Assembly: GCF_029869925.1 (NCBI RefSeq)
Contig: NZ_CP118605.1
Location: 1,178,001-1,242,000, forward strand
Length of the DNA stretch: 64,000 nucleotides
Origin: Microbulbifer bruguierae
GTDB lineage: Bacteria > Pseudomonadota > Gammaproteobacteria > Pseudomonadales > Cellvibrionaceae
Reading direction: 5' to 3'
The translations under genes and the position numbers were made by a program. Shown here one piece after another: positions 11,948 to 22,195 of the stretch. Numbering within the stretch: the first letter of the stretch is position 1; each line of letters starts with the position of its first letter. The notes beneath the pieces are model-generated. The model was not told where the DNA came from. It worked only from the letters and a program-made list of their open reading frames with translations, and did no database searches.

Positions 11948-12271
11948 TTACTTCGGTGGCAGTGAACCCGCAAATTCAACTCCTTTGGTGATCCAGCCAT
12001 CCAGATCCTGCTGAATCGCGTCTTCCTCCACATATACCATGCCTTTCAACGGTCGACCGGTATAGTCCATGGGGCGGGTATAGCGCTCACTGAGGGCCTC
12101 GTCATAATTCTCCGGCCCGACCCGCACCATCAACTCTTCACCAACGACACCGCAGGCCATATTGCCATTGAGCATAAAAGCCAGGCCGCCAAACATCTGT
12201 TTTTCCGTCAGGGCATCATTCTGCCCGAGCAGGTACCGAACCTTATCTGCGAGTGCTTTGCTGTAACCCAT
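11948..12271 (-). CDS. TfoX N-terminal domain protein
   Basis: 107-residue protein matching the TfoX N-terminal domain: KQMFGGLAFMLNGNMACGVV near the start and the R-V-G-P-E-N-Y block in the middle. In Sxy/TfoX this domain pairs with a C-terminal domain to activate competence genes; stand-alone copies like this one have no firm role. The ATG at 12271 is chosen over an upstream in-frame GTG because AAGGAG lies 6 nt before it. It is 35 bp downstream of the DUF1801 gene on the same strand, so the two may be co-transcribed. Confidence 0.8.
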   Translation of the reverse strand: MGYSKALADKVRYLLGQNDALTEKQMFGGLAFMLNGNMACGVVGEELMVRVGPENYDEALSERYTRPMDYTGRPLKGMVYVEEDAIQQDLDGWITKGVEFAGSLPPK

Positions 12272-12306
12272 CACCGTCTCCTTACTGATTAACAGTCCTT
12301 GCCTAT

Positions 12307-12678
12307 TCAGCCCCCAATTGCAGACCCCGGCTCTCCGCTCCCAAAGGCAGGTTGCAGAAGCAGGATCAGATCTTTTTCTCGGATAGCGTCACTGCCACGG
12401 AAGTACAGGCAACCGGTGCCGAATTTAACGTCAGGGTGAGCTTCGACTTCGATATAGGGCTGGATATATTTCCGGGCGCAGATGCACTGCGAGACATAGT
12501 GCTTTTGACGGGCCACTGAAACCCCGCCGCCGTACTTATAGGTGGGTATTTTGTATTTTGAGGAAAACTGTGCCTCGGGATACTGCGCGACAATAAATTT
12601 GCGCAACGCCTGAACCCGCTCACGTTTCGGTGGAAGCGGTGACAAATATTCAGCAAGCAATTGCGGAATCTTAGCCAT
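12307..12678 (-). CDS. DUF1801 domain protein (YdhG-like)
   Basis: 123-residue cytosolic protein of the DUF1801/YdhG-like fold. The segment from residue 17 (KRERVQALRKFIVAQYPEA) through KYKIPTYKYGGGVSVARQKHYVS and the C-terminal CLYFRGSDAIREKDLILLL carries the usual pattern of the family. Some relatives are described as iron chaperones or frataxin-like, but nothing here proves a ligand. No strong ribosome site is visible before the ATG. Upstream of the TfoX-N gene, same strand. Confidence 0.75.
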   Translation of the reverse strand: MAKIPQLLAEYLSPLPPKRERVQALRKFIVAQYPEAQFSSKYKIPTYKYGGGVSVARQKHYVSQCICARKYIQPYIEVEAHPDVKFGTGCLYFRGSDAIREKDLILLLQPAFGSGEPGSAIGG

Positions 12679-12899
12679 GCGTGAAAAGTTATTGCCGTTA
12701 TTGTTTTAAGTGTAGACAAGAATAAGAAAATCGCCGGGGTTTTGGGTGTTCGGTTTCTCTAGCGAGGCGTGTGTATAGGGATGAAGGTTTCTGTTAGGCA
12801 AATGGATAACCAAGCATTGAAAAGACATTTGTCGAAGCTCACAGCCCAGTGATGCGCCTCCACCGGGATAGCCCTGAGTATTTGACACCCCAGCAAACG

Positions 12900-12930
12900 C
12901 AAAAAGCCCCGAAGAATCGGGGCTTTTTGG
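12900..12930 (-). terminator. Intrinsic terminator of purL
   Basis: Perfect stem AAAAAGCCCCGA / TCGGGGCTTTTT with an AGAA loop, about 40 bp past the purL stop codon. T-runs on both strands make it potentially bidirectional. The rest of the 12679-12967 gap shows no gene. Confidence 0.9.
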
Positions 12931-12967
12931 TTCGCCTGCAGGCAGGCTCCTACTGCTCGGGGTCGTC

Positions 12968-15900
12968 TTAGTCGACAAAAACCCGCGCATTGCGGAACAG
13001 GCGCATCCAGCCGGAGTCCTCTTTCCAGTCATCCGGGTGCCAGCTGTTGCTGACGGCGCGGGCGACACGCTCCGGGTGCGGCATCATGATGGTCACGCGG
13101 CCGTCTTCGGAACACAGCGAGGTAATACCGTTGACCGAACCGTTGGGGTTGGCCGGGTAGGTTTCGGTAATCTGCTGGTTGTTGTTCAGGAAACGCATGG
13201 CAATGGTGCCGGATTTTTCACAGACTTCCAGCGCTTTCTGGTCTGCGAATTCCACGCGGCCTTCACCGTGGGCAACCGCTACCGGCATATAGGAACCCGC
13301 CATACCCTTGAACAGCACTGACGGAGACTCTTCAATGCCAACCAGCGCAAAACGCGCCTCGTACTGCTCCGACAGGTTGCGCACAAAGCGCGGCCAGTGA
13401 CCTGCACCCGGAATCAGCTCTTTGATCACAGAGAACATCTGACAACCGTTACACACGCCGAGACCGAAGGTGTCCTCGCGATTAAAGAAACCTTCGAACT
13501 GGTCGCGGGCGCGGTCGTTGAACAGGATGGTCTTGGCCCAGCCTTCACCGGCGCCGAGTACGTCACCGTAGGAGAAGCCACCACAGCCCACCAGACCCTT
13601 GAACTGATCCAGCTCCACTCGGCCCGCGAGGATGTCACTCATATGTACATCGACCGCATTAAAGCCGGCGCGATGGAAGGAGTGCGCCATTTCCACCTGG
13701 CTGTTGACGCCCTGCTCACGCAGGATTGCCACTTTCGGACGCACGCCTTTCTTAATGTAGGGTGCGGCGATGTCCTTGTTGATGTCGTAACTCAGGTTTA
13801 CGGATAGACCCGGATCTTCCTGAGCGTTTTTGGCAATAGCTTCGAATTCCTGCTTGGCGCAGTCTGCGTTGTCGCGCAGGGCCTGGATGCGATAGCTGGT
13901 CTCAGACCAGATCTGCTGCAGCTCGGCGCGGGATCGGTTGAACAGCTCTTTACCGTTACGGGTGATACGCAGCTGTTCTTTGTCGTTCAGCTCACCGATC
14001 TGATGAGCCGGCACGCCCACGGACGCGAAGCGCATAACCAGCATTTCCGCCTCGGACGCCGGCACCTGCAGCACGGCACCCAGCTCCTCGCTGAACAGTG
14101 CGGCAATCGCATCTTCGCCCAGGTCGTACACTTCCACATCAATCCCCACGCGGCCGGCAAAGCTCATCTCCGCGAGGGTAGCGAACAGGCCACCGTCGGC
14201 GCGGTCGTGGTAGGCAATGACCTTCTCTTCTTCCAGCAATTCCTGCATGACTTCAAAGAAGCCTTTCAGGCGGCGGGCATCATCCAGGTCCGCGGGTTTA
14301 TCACCCAGCTGGTTGTACACTTGAGCCAAACAGGAACCGCCAAGACGGTTTTTGCCCGCGCCCAGATCGACCAGGATCAGTTCACTCTCGCCCTTCTTGG
14401 TGCGACGCAGTTGCGGCGTCGCTACCTTGCGCACGTCGCTGACCGGACTGAACGCAGAAATCACCAGGGACAGGGGCGCGGTAACGGCCTTGTCTTCACC
14501 GCCGTCGTTCCAGGCGGTACGCATGGACATGGAGTCTTTGCCCACCGGGATAGTGATGCCGAGCGCCGGGCACAGTTCCATGCCGATGGCTTCCACGGTG
14601 CGGTACAGTTTCTCTTCTTCACCGGGGTGGCCGGCGGCACACATCCAGTTGGCGGAGAGCTTGATGTCGGACAGCTGCTTGATCGGCGCACAGGCGATGT
14701 TGGTGATGGCTTCACCCACCGCCAGGCGGCCAGAAGCAGGCGCGTCCAGCAGCGCCACCGGGGTGCGCTCGCCCATGGACATGGCTTCACCGGCGTAGCT
14801 GTCGTAGGCCACCGTGGTCACACCACAGTCCGCCACCGGCACCTGCCAGGGGCCGACCATCTGATCGCGGGACACCTGACCGGTTACGGTGCGGTCGCCG
14901 ATGGTGATCAGGAAGTTCTTGCTGGCGACGGTCGGCAGGCGCAGTACGCGCTCGGCGGCTTCGTTCAGGTCGATGTTGCTGGTGTCGAACGCAGTTGTGT
15001 TGGCCTCGCGCTTCTCTGCCACACGGTGCATCTTCGGCGGCTTGCCGAACAGCACGGACATGGGCAGGTCTACCGGCTTGGCGTCAAACTGCTTGTCGTT
15101 CAGGGTCAGGTGCTTCTCGCTGGTGGCCTCGCCCACGACCGCGAAAGGCGCGCGCTCACGCTCACAGATCTGCTGGAAACGCTCGAGGTCCTGCGGCATC
15201 ACCGCCATCACGTAGCGTTCCTGGGATTCGTTACACCAGATTTCCAGCGGGCTCATGCCCGGCTCGTCGGAGGGCACATTGCGCAGTTCAAACTTGCCGC
15301 CGGTACCACCGTCTTTCACCAGTTCCGGGAAGGCGTTGGACAGACCACCGGCACCCACGTCGTGGATAAAGGCGATGGGGTTCTTGTCACCCAACTGCCA
15401 GCACTGGTCAATGACCTCCTGGCAGCGACGCTCGATTTCCGGGTTCTGGCGCTGTACGGAGGCGAAATCCAGGTCCGCGGAGCTGGAGCCGCTGGCCATA
15501 CTGGAGGCTGCGCCGCCACCGAGGCCGATCAGCATCGCCGGGCCGCCGAGCACAATCAGCTTGGCGCCGGGCTGGAATTCCGGTTTCTCGATATGTTCTT
15601 CACGGATATTGCCGTATCCACCCGCCAGCATGATCGGCTTGTGGTAACCGCGGCGCTCGCCGTCGAAGTCTTCTTCAAAGGTACGGAAATAACCGCAGAT
15701 ATTCGGGCGGCCGAATTCGTTGTTGAACGCGGCACCACCGATGGGGCCCTCGATCATGATGTCGAGTGCAGTGACGATGCGCTCGGGCTTGCCGTAGTCC
15801 ACTTCCCACGGCTGCAGGTTGCCGGGGATCTGCAGGTTGGACACGGTGAAGCCGGTCAGGCCCACCTTGGGCTTGGAGCCACGACCCACCGCGCCCTCGT

Positions 15901-16846
15901 CGCGGATCTCGCCACCGGCACCGGTACCGGCACCGGAGAACGGGGCGATCGCAGTCGGGTGGTTGTGGGTTTCCACCTTCATTAATAGATGGATGGCTTC
16001 CTGGCTGAAACCGTATTCCTTGGTCTCAGGATCCGGGTAGAAGCGGCCGGCGTTATGGCCAACCACCACCGCAGCGTTGTCCGCATAGGCGGAAAGTACG
16101 TCCTCACCGCCCAGACGATAGGTGTTCTTGATCATGCCGAACAGGGAGTTCGGCATCTCTTCACCGTCGATGGTCCAGCTGGCGTTGAAGATCTTGTGGC
16201 GACAGTGCTCGGAGTTCGCCTGCGCGAACATCATCAGTTCTACGTCGGTGGGATTGCGCTCCAGCTCTTCGAAGCTGGTGAGCAGGTAATCGATCTCATC
16301 TTCCGCCAGGGCCAGGCCAAGGCTGACATTGGCTTCCGCCAGCGCCTCGCGACCGCCTTTCAATACGTCGACGCGGCCCATTGGGCGCGCCTTTTCGACC
16401 TGGAAGAGCTGCTCTGCCTGCTCCAGCTGGGAAAACACGCATTCCACCATGCGGTCGTGGAGTTCCGCCGCCAGCAGATTGCGTTCAGCTTCGGTTAATT
16501 TGACCCCGGTAATGTAGTAAGCAACTCCCCGCTCCAGGCGGTGGACCTGGGTCAGGCCGGCATTGTGCGCAATGTCGGTGGCCTTGGAGGCCCAGGGCGA
16601 AATGGTACCCGGGCGCGGCACCACCAGCAGCAACTCGCCTTCCGGCTGGTGCTTTTCTTCGGTGGGACCGTACTGCAGCAGCCGCTCCAGCAGAGCCTGA
16701 TCCTTTTTGCCGAGCTTTTTGCTGTCGGCAAAGTGCACAAACTCTGCGTATACATCCGCTATAGCGGGCTGCAGAGCGCGGAGTTGGGAAAGGAGTTTGT
16801 GATGGCGAAATTTCGACAGTGCGGGAGCACCACGCAGAACTAGCAT
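12968..16846 (-). CDS. purL: Phosphoribosylformylglycinamidine synthase (large single-chain PurL)
   Basis: 1292 residues, the usual size for the gammaproteobacterial single-chain enzyme. It converts FGAR plus glutamine and ATP to FGAM in de novo purine synthesis. The N-terminus ([19 protein letters not shown]) matches the family start. The ATP/FGAM-synthase core carries [20 protein letters not shown] and [11 protein letters not shown]; the C-terminal glutaminase has the nucleophile in [12 protein letters not shown] and the His/Glu of MMPHPERV. Only a weak ribosome site (AGAGG, 12 nt) precedes the ATG. Divergent from mltF, the common gammaproteobacterial arrangement. A PurR-like operator may lie in 16847-17379, but I do not see a convincing one. 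Confidence 0.98.
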   Translation of the reverse strand: MLVLRGAPALSKFRHHKLLSQLRALQPAIADVYAEFVHFADSKKLGKKDQALLERLLQYGPTEEKHQPEGELLLVVPRPGTISPWASKATDIAHNAGLTQVHRLERGVAYYITGVKLTEAERNLLAAELHDRMVECVFSQLEQAEQLFQVEKARPMGRVDVLKGGREALAEANVSLGLALAEDEIDYLLTSFEELERNPTDVELMMFAQANSEHCRHKIFNASWTIDGEEMPNSLFGMIKNTYRLGGEDVLSAYADNAAVVVGHNAGRFYPDPETKEYGFSQEAIHLLMKVETHNHPTAIAPFSGAGTGAGGEIRDEGAVGRGSKPKVGLTGFTVSNLQIPGNLQPWEVDYGKPERIVTALDIMIEGPIGGAAFNNEFGRPNICGYFRTFEEDFDGERRGYHKPIMLAGGYGNIREEHIEKPEFQPGAKLIVLGGPAMLIGLGGGAASSMASGSSSADLDFASVQRQNPEIERRCQEVIDQCWQLGDKNPIAFIHDVGAGGLSNAFPELVKDGGTGGKFELRNVPSDEPGMSPLEIWCNESQERYVMAVMPQDLERFQQICERERAPFAVVGEATSEKHLTLNDKQFDAKPVDLPMSVLFGKPPKMHRVAEKREANTTAFDTSNIDLNEAAERVLRLPTVASKNFLITIGDRTVTGQVSRDQMVGPWQVPVADCGVTTVAYDSYAGEAMSMGERTPVALLDAPASGRLAVGEAITNIACAPIKQLSDIKLSANWMCAAGHPGEEEKLYRTVEAIGMELCPALGITIPVGKDSMSMRTAWNDGGEDKAVTAPLSLVISAFSPVSDVRKVATPQLRRTKKGESELILVDLGAGKNRLGGSCLAQVYNQLGDKPADLDDARRLKGFFEVMQELLEEEKVIAYHDRADGGLFATLAEMSFAGRVGIDVEVYDLGEDAIAALFSEELGAVLQVPASEAEMLVMRFASVGVPAHQIGELNDKEQLRITRNGKELFNRSRAELQQIWSETSYRIQALRDNADCAKQEFEAIAKNAQEDPGLSVNLSYDINKDIAAPYIKKGVRPKVAILREQGVNSQVEMAHSFHRAGFNAVDVHMSDILAGRVELDQFKGLVGCGGFSYGDVLGAGEGWAKTILFNDRARDQFEGFFNREDTFGLGVCNGCQMFSVIKELIPGAGHWPRFVRNLSEQYEARFALVGIEESPSVLFKGMAGSYMPVAVAHGEGRVEFADQKALEVCEKSGTIAMRFLNNNQQITETYPANPNGSVNGITSLCSEDGRVTIMMPHPERVARAVSNSWHPDDWKEDSGWMRLFRNARVFVD

Positions 16847-17379
16847 CGCGGGAGTTTGCCTCTTGTCTGGATATGAGTACCTGTGGGCGGAAGCAGTCAG
16901 CTGTTGAAAGTGACGCTACGGGGGCCGTACAGGAACGAGGGGTGTCGTGAGCGCGCGCATTGTACCCGAAGCTTCGCCACTCCAACACTGCCACAAATGC
17001 AGTAAAGATGAAGGGAACCGCTGCGACCAGCCCGCAGTCGTGGGAGAAATCCAGACTGGCACCCTGAACGACGTCAAAAAGGACTTGAATTTATCCATTT
17101 GCGGCGCGATCTACTACACTTGTACGGCCAAAACAAGCCGGCCAGTCACAAAGTAAAAGACGCCACTGATAAAAATTGGTCAGTGCACAGGGGTTTGGGG
17201 TAGAATTGCCGCGCTTTTGACCCAAGCCTGCACAGAAAACGTACAACCAGGCTTTGCGAGCGGGTGTGATGGAGTTACCACCCGCAGAAAACGGTGCATC
17301 CGGGAAAGTTTCAGCTACACGCTTTCCCCTATAAAGAGCGCCGAAAATAAAGCAAAGAACGGACTCGAGGGAGCTGTCT

Positions 17380-18864
17380 ATGATCATGAAAAGCCGACTG
17401 CTGCGATACAGCCGCCGCCTGTTTAAGGTTGCGGCGTTGGCCTGTTGTGCTTCTCTGCTGGTAGCCAGTAAGCCTCCCAGCCTGCTGGAAAAGGTCAAAG
17501 CCTCGGGCAAACTGATCGTACTGTCACAGAACGGCCCCACCACCTATTTCGAAGATGCCAACGGCAACTACACCGGCTTTGAATACGGCATGCTCAAGGC
17601 GTTTGCCCGCGAGCTGGGGGTAACGCTGGAGATCCGTGACGTTCACGACCTCGGCCACCTGTTCAATGAACTGGCAAATCCGGAATCCGGGGCCCATCTC
17701 GCCGCTGCCGGCCTCACGGTAACTCCCGAGCGCCGCGAACAGGTCCGCTTCGCCCCCTCCTATTTTGAGATTCGCCAGCAGGTCATCTACCGCCTGGGTG
17801 AAAGCCGCCCACGCACAGTCAAAGACCTCGCCGGCAAGAATATCGCCGTCATCGCCGGCAGTGCCCACGCGGAGCAGCTGCGCAAACTCGCCCAGCGTTA
17901 TCCTGACCTCGACCTCACCTGGCAAGAGGTTTCCGATGTGGACGCGCTGGAACTGGTGGAGCTGGTCCACACGGGCAAATACCACTACGCAGTTGTCGAT
18001 TCCAATGCCTATGCGGTACACCGGGGCATCTATCCAAAAACCAATATTGCCTTCAACCTGACCCAGTATCAGCCGGTTTCCTGGGCCTTTCCCAAGGGCG
18101 ATGACGACACTCTCTACCGCAAAGCACGCAATTTTATGCTGCGGGCAAATACCAGCGGCCTGGTGGCAGAGCTTCGGGAAGTACATTTCGGCCATGTCAG
18201 CAAAATGAACGTGGGCGGCGCCCAGACATTTGCCCAACTGACCAGAGAGCGCCTACCCAAATGGCGGGAAGAAATGCAGAGCACCGCGGACAAATACGAA
18301 CTGGATTGGGAGCTGCTGGCAGCCCTGAGCTACCAGGAATCCCACTGGAACCCTCGCGCCAAATCCCCGACCGGGGTGCGGGGCCTGATGATGCTGACCC
18401 TGGCCACCGCCCGCGAAATGGGCGTCAATCGACTTGACCCACAGGAGAGCATCGACGGTGGCGCACGCTACTTCTTACAGGTGCGCGACAAGATCCCCGA
18501 GCGCATCCGCGAGCCGGATCGCACCTGGATGGCCCTGGCCGCCTACAACGTTGGCTACGGCCACCTCGAAGATGCACGGATACTTACCCAGCAAATGGGT
18601 GGCAACCCCGACCGCTGGGCCGATGTGAGGGACCACCTGCCGCTACTGGCAAAGCGCCAGTACTACAAGCACCTGAAACACGGCTATGCCCGCGGCTGGG
18701 AACCAGTGACCTACGTGCAGAACATTCGCCACTACCAGGCGCTGCTGACCTGGAACAACCGTATCGAAGAGCAGCGCCTGGCCGCCGCAGCCGCCAATGA
18801 CGATGGTGAAGCTCTGGCGGAAGTGCCTGCAGCCGAGGCTGCCGGATCCGCTTCGGCGCTTTGA
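17380..18864 (+). CDS. mltF: Membrane-bound lytic murein transglycosylase F
   Basis: 494-residue two-domain protein. After an N-terminal signal (hydrophobic segment about 16-29) comes a solute-binding-type SBP_bac_3 domain (about 40-270: GKLIVLSQNGPTTYFED, GFEYGMLKAFARELG), then an SLT lysozyme-like domain from about 300. In that domain SYQESHWNPRA contains the catalytic Glu320, and LAAYNVGYGHLEDAR completes the fold. It cleaves the glycan strand of peptidoglycan to 1,6-anhydro products. GGAG 6 nt before the ATG supports this start. A short Ala-rich tail ends the chain. Divergent neighbour of purL. Confidence 0.95.
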   Translation: MIMKSRLLRYSRRLFKVAALACCASLLVASKPPSLLEKVKASGKLIVLSQNGPTTYFEDANGNYTGFEYGMLKAFARELGVTLEIRDVHDLGHLFNELANPESGAHLAAAGLTVTPERREQVRFAPSYFEIRQQVIYRLGESRPRTVKDLAGKNIAVIAGSAHAEQLRKLAQRYPDLDLTWQEVSDVDALELVELVHTGKYHYAVVDSNAYAVHRGIYPKTNIAFNLTQYQPVSWAFPKGDDDTLYRKARNFMLRANTSGLVAELREVHFGHVSKMNVGGAQTFAQLTRERLPKWREEMQSTADKYELDWELLAALSYQESHWNPRAKSPTGVRGLMMLTLATAREMGVNRLDPQESIDGGARYFLQVRDKIPERIREPDRTWMALAAYNVGYGHLEDARILTQQMGGNPDRWADVRDHLPLLAKRQYYKHLKHGYARGWEPVTYVQNIRHYQALLTWNNRIEEQRLAAAAANDDGEALAEVPAAEAAGSASAL

Positions 18865-19063
18865 TACAGCTTGTTTGACGCAACGTTAATGTAACCCTCC
18901 ATCAGCAATGTAACGCTCCGCCGCCGAAGAGGGTTGCCGCATCTGCCCTTCCCTCAGGGGCCCTTCGTGCAAGTCACCAAATCCCACCTATTCTTACTCC
19001 CAAAGTACCAAGCTATTTGGCGTCAAACTTGAAAGCTAAAGTTGGAAGCTAAAAGGAGTTCCC

Positions 19064-19519
19064 ATGATTCGCCCCCTACTCTTCACCACGCTACTCACGG
19101 GCCTGGTTACCGCCATCGCGATCAACGGATGCGGCCGCAAATCAGATACTCACGATCCGGACCACACGCCGGACGCGGCAACACTGGCGATGGAGGACAT
19201 CGCCACGACCGAGGCCGAAACAAAGAGGGAAGTCAGAGCACAGGAAAATTCATCACCCTCTTCAACAGGCGACAACCCCAATAGCGAGGGGCAATTGATT
19301 TGCACCCCGGAGTGGTTCCAGTGGGTAAACGAACAGGTAATGAGCACTCAGAGTGAAGCCATTGCCCTGCAATACCCCACCGGGCTACCTGACGTCGGCA
19401 GTGATGAGTGGTTTACCGCAGTGGATAAATTGACCGGAGGCGACGGCGCCCACGGCCCGGATGGTGGCAGTGATGAGTGGTGCTTCATGATGCAGCAACG
19501 ACTCGGTAACACCGACTGA
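19064..19519 (+). CDS. Small hypothetical lipoprotein
   Basis: 151 residues, no family recognised. AAGGAG sits 5 nt before the ATG. The leader ends in the lipobox INGC (Cys near 23), so it is a predicted lipoprotein; residues 25-75 are a disordered Asp/Glu/Thr/Ser-rich linker. The C-terminal half holds two related pieces, VGSDEWFTAVDK and GGSDEWCFMMQQ, and two cysteines. It is 41 bp upstream of the PepSY gene and probably in the same operon. Confidence 0.75.
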   Translation: MIRPLLFTTLLTGLVTAIAINGCGRKSDTHDPDHTPDAATLAMEDIATTEAETKREVRAQENSSPSSTGDNPNSEGQLICTPEWFQWVNEQVMSTQSEAIALQYPTGLPDVGSDEWFTAVDKLTGGDGAHGPDGGSDEWCFMMQQRLGNTD

Positions 19520-19560
19520 AACACTGCACCAGTAAACGAGCTAATAACCGGGAGCATTCG

Positions 19561-19842
19561 ATGAAAAATGTGAAAAACTCTCTGCTCGCCATTACACTCG
19601 GTGGCTTTGCCGCCCTCAGCAGTACCCAGGCAAACGCCAAAGATGAAAAGCCCCCACCCGGGGCCATGGCACTCTCCATGTTGCTGACGAAGCTGGAGCA
19701 ACAGGGGTACACCCCCGTGGTGGATGTTTCCCTGGAACAGGGACGCTGGGAGGTGGAAGCCTACAAGGAAGGCAAAAAATACGATCTTGAAGTGGACCCC
19801 AACAGCGGGGAAATCCTGCAGATGAAGGAAGACAAGGACTGA
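19561..19842 (+). CDS. Secreted PepSY-domain protein
   Basis: 93-residue periplasmic protein: signal peptide (cleavage near QANA-KDE) plus one PepSY unit in residues 38-93. The GRWEVEAYKEGKKYDLEVDP segment and the PNSGEILQM ending are typical. PepSY units are thought to inhibit or chaperone proteases or to bind metals, but its partner is unknown. Its stop codon overlaps the region where dld must begin, so dld is probably translationally coupled to it. Confidence 0.8.
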   Translation: MKNVKNSLLAITLGGFAALSSTQANAKDEKPPPGAMALSMLLTKLEQQGYTPVVDVSLEQGRWEVEAYKEGKKYDLEVDPNSGEILQMKEDKD

Positions 19843-19847
19843 ACACC

Positions 19848-21572
19848 CTGCATAACGACGGCAATCAGACGTTACTCCAACAGCTTGAGCAAGTACTCGG
19901 CGCCGACAGAGTCATTGCCGACCCAGAGCGTAACGAACACTACCGAAAAGGGTTTCGCTCCGGTGAGGGCGATGCCCTTGCGGTGGTTTTTCCAGAAAAA
20001 CTGTTGCAGCTTTGGCAAACACTGCAAGTCTGCGTTGATGCCGGAGCGGGCATTATCCTGCAGGCGGCAAATACCGGCCTTACCGAGGGTTCCACCCCCA
20101 GCGGCTCCGATTACGATCGGCCACTGGTGGTGATCAACACCCTGAAAATGAACGCCATCCATCTGCTGGATGGCGGCAAGCAAGTGGTTGCACTTCCCGG
20201 TGCCACCCTGCACAGCCTGGAAAAATTGCTCACCCCGCTAAAACGTGCGCCCCACTCGGAAATCGGCTCTTCGTGCATCGGTGCCTCCATCGTCGGTGGC
20301 ATCGCTAATAATTCCGGTGGCGCCCTGTGCCAACGGGGCCCCGCGTATACAGAACTCGCACTCTACGCCCGCGTTGATGAGTCCGGACAACTGCAATTGA
20401 TCAACCATCTGGGCATCGACCTCGGCAAAAGCAGCGAAGAAATACTTACCAATCTGGAACGTGGGACCTTTCTCCAAATAGTCGAGGCAAACCACACCAG
20501 TAACAGACCCCGTATGGCATCGGATCGCGAATATGTGGAACGTATCCGCGATGTGGATGCAGACACACCGGCGCGCTTCAACGCCGACCCCAGGCGATTG
20601 TTTGAAGCCAGTGGCTGCGCCGGCAAGGTCGCCGTGTTCGCGGTGCGCCTGGATACCTTCCCGACCCCGACGCACATCCAGACGTTCTATATCGGCAGCA
20701 ATGATCCCAACGTGTTCGCGCGATTGCGCCGCGGCCTGCTGAGTGAACTGCCACAGTTACCGGTACTCGGGGAATACCTGCACAAGGATATGTTCGACCT
20801 GGCGGCCGAATATGGAAAAGACAGTTTCTACACTATTGAAAAACTTGGCACCCGTAGAATGCCGGCGTTTTTCAGCCTCAAGGGACGCCTGGACGCCTGG
20901 CTGGAAAAGCGCGCCTTCCTGCCGCGCTTTCTGAGTGAGCGGGTATTACAGGCTCTGAGTAAAGTCCTGCCGCAGCACCTGCCGAAGCGGATGCTCGAAT
21001 ACCGCAGCAAATACCAGCATCACCTGATCGTAAAAATGGCCGACGACGGCATTGCACCAGCACAGGAGTGGCTGAGAGGATTTTTCCAGCGGCCGGAAAA
21101 TTCGGGGGCATTTTTTGCCTGTAACGACGAGGAAGCCCGCAAGGCGATGCTACACCGGTTTGTTTCCGCCGGCGCCGCCATGCGCTATCAATCGGTGCAT
21201 TTCCGCGAGGTGGGCGAACTTCTGCCACTGGATATTGCCCTGCGCCGCAACGACCAGGACTGGGAGGAACAGCTGCCGCCGGAAATCGACGAACAGCTGG
21301 AATACCGGCTGTATTACGGCCACTTTCTCTGCAATGTATTCCACCAGGACTACATCCTCAAGAAAGACGCAGACCCCAACGCCGTCAAGCAGGCCATGCT
21401 GGCACTACTCGACCAGCGCGGTGCCCGCTACCCTGCAGAGCACAACGTGGGGCACATGTACCATGCCCCGGAAGCCCAACGGCTCTTCTTCGAACAGCTG
21501 GACCCCACGAACACGTTCAACCCCGGTATCGGCAAGACCGACAAGCTCCGTCGCTGCTGCAGTTGCGGCTGA
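19848..21572 (+). CDS. dld: Quinone-dependent D-lactate dehydrogenase, apparent non-ATG start
   Basis: FAD flavoprotein that oxidises D-lactate to pyruvate and passes electrons to membrane quinones. From the CTG at 19848 it has 574 residues, the usual size for E. coli-type Dld. The FAD domain shows YRKGFRSGEGDALAVVFP, ANTGLTEGSTPSGSDYDR and SCIGASIVGGIANNSGG; the C-terminus ends in CCSCG. The frame opens after a TGA at 19788-19790 and has no ATG, GTG or TTG until GTG 19983, which lies inside the conserved FAD domain. Upstream residues (NQTLLQQLEQVLGADRVI) also match the family, so the gene must begin near CTG 19848 (AAGGA 9 nt upstream) or CTG 19839. Product certain, start uncertain. Confidence 0.92.
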   Translation: MHNDGNQTLLQQLEQVLGADRVIADPERNEHYRKGFRSGEGDALAVVFPEKLLQLWQTLQVCVDAGAGIILQAANTGLTEGSTPSGSDYDRPLVVINTLKMNAIHLLDGGKQVVALPGATLHSLEKLLTPLKRAPHSEIGSSCIGASIVGGIANNSGGALCQRGPAYTELALYARVDESGQLQLINHLGIDLGKSSEEILTNLERGTFLQIVEANHTSNRPRMASDREYVERIRDVDADTPARFNADPRRLFEASGCAGKVAVFAVRLDTFPTPTHIQTFYIGSNDPNVFARLRRGLLSELPQLPVLGEYLHKDMFDLAAEYGKDSFYTIEKLGTRRMPAFFSLKGRLDAWLEKRAFLPRFLSERVLQALSKVLPQHLPKRMLEYRSKYQHHLIVKMADDGIAPAQEWLRGFFQRPENSGAFFACNDEEARKAMLHRFVSAGAAMRYQSVHFREVGELLPLDIALRRNDQDWEEQLPPEIDEQLEYRLYYGHFLCNVFHQDYILKKDADPNAVKQAMLALLDQRGARYPAEHNVGHMYHAPEAQRLFFEQLDPTNTFNPGIGKTDKLRRCCSCG

Positions 21573-21602
21573 CGAAATAAGCGAGCGCTCACAAAGCCGG
21601 TA

Positions 21603-22100
21603 TCACAGCTGAATGGAAACCTGACTCGCGCCCGGCTTGAGGGTAAAACTCTCGGTTTTGCCGTCCCGGGTCAGGTTCAGGGTATTGACCTGGTCCCGCT
21701 CAATTTCCATCAGCATCGACTGCCGTACCTGAAATTGTTTTCCCTCAACTTCCGCCAGCGGGATTTCCTGGTAAATCCACACATCGTGCACGTCGGACTC
21801 CATACCAACCCACGTTGGCTTGAGCAGTGAGCCATCTGCCAGTTGGATCTGGAAATGTTCATTCACATAAGACTCCGCCTGCGCCTTCGCATCCTTCATT
21901 TCCTTGCTCGCACTCAACTGCAGCGCACGCTCGATATCCGCCACGAAGAAGCGATGACTGATCTCCAGCGTCTGCGTGCGCGGGTTGAGCGACAACTCGG
22001 TCAGGCCGAAATGGTAGCGATGGGCGTGAGCCTGAGTGGCCATAGACATAATCATGGCCAGAACGGCAAATTTAAAAAAGTGTGCGGTTGCGGCGCGCAT
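21603..22100 (-). CDS. DUF6702-type periplasmic protein
   Basis: 165 residues with a signal peptide (hydrophobic 9-20, cleavage near AHA-HRY). The mature part begins HRYHFGLTELSLNPRTQTLEI and continues as a beta-rich domain, the pattern of DUF6702 proteins, which are secreted and uncharacterised. It is convergent with dld (30 bp between stops) and lies downstream of the M1 peptidase gene on the same strand, about 95 bp apart with a strong hairpin between them. Confidence 0.7.
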   Translation of the reverse strand: MRAATAHFFKFAVLAMIMSMATQAHAHRYHFGLTELSLNPRTQTLEISHRFFVADIERALQLSASKEMKDAKAQAESYVNEHFQIQLADGSLLKPTWVGMESDVHDVWIYQEIPLAEVEGKQFQVRQSMLMEIERDQVNTLNLTRDGKTESFTLKPGASQVSIQL

Positions 22101-22156
22101 GGCAAAACCTCTGCAATCGGAACATTCAAAAAACGGAAAAAGTGTAAGGCGGGATA

Positions 22157-22179
22157 GGGGCGGCCAGAATGGCCGCCCC
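22157..22179 (-). terminator. GC-rich hairpin after the M1 peptidase gene
   Basis: Perfect 10-bp stem GGGGCGGCCA / TGGCCGCCCC with a 3-nt loop, 16 bp beyond the peptidase stop. No clear T-tract follows on the minus strand, so it may be a weak terminator or an mRNA-stabilising hairpin. Confidence 0.5.
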
Positions 22180-22195
22180 GGGATGGAAAAACCGA

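Noticed and set aside
14003..15985. 660-codon open frame on the plus strand
   Set aside because: It is the complement of purL; its composition (runs of His, Gly, Arg) is the usual antisense shadow of a GC-rich gene.
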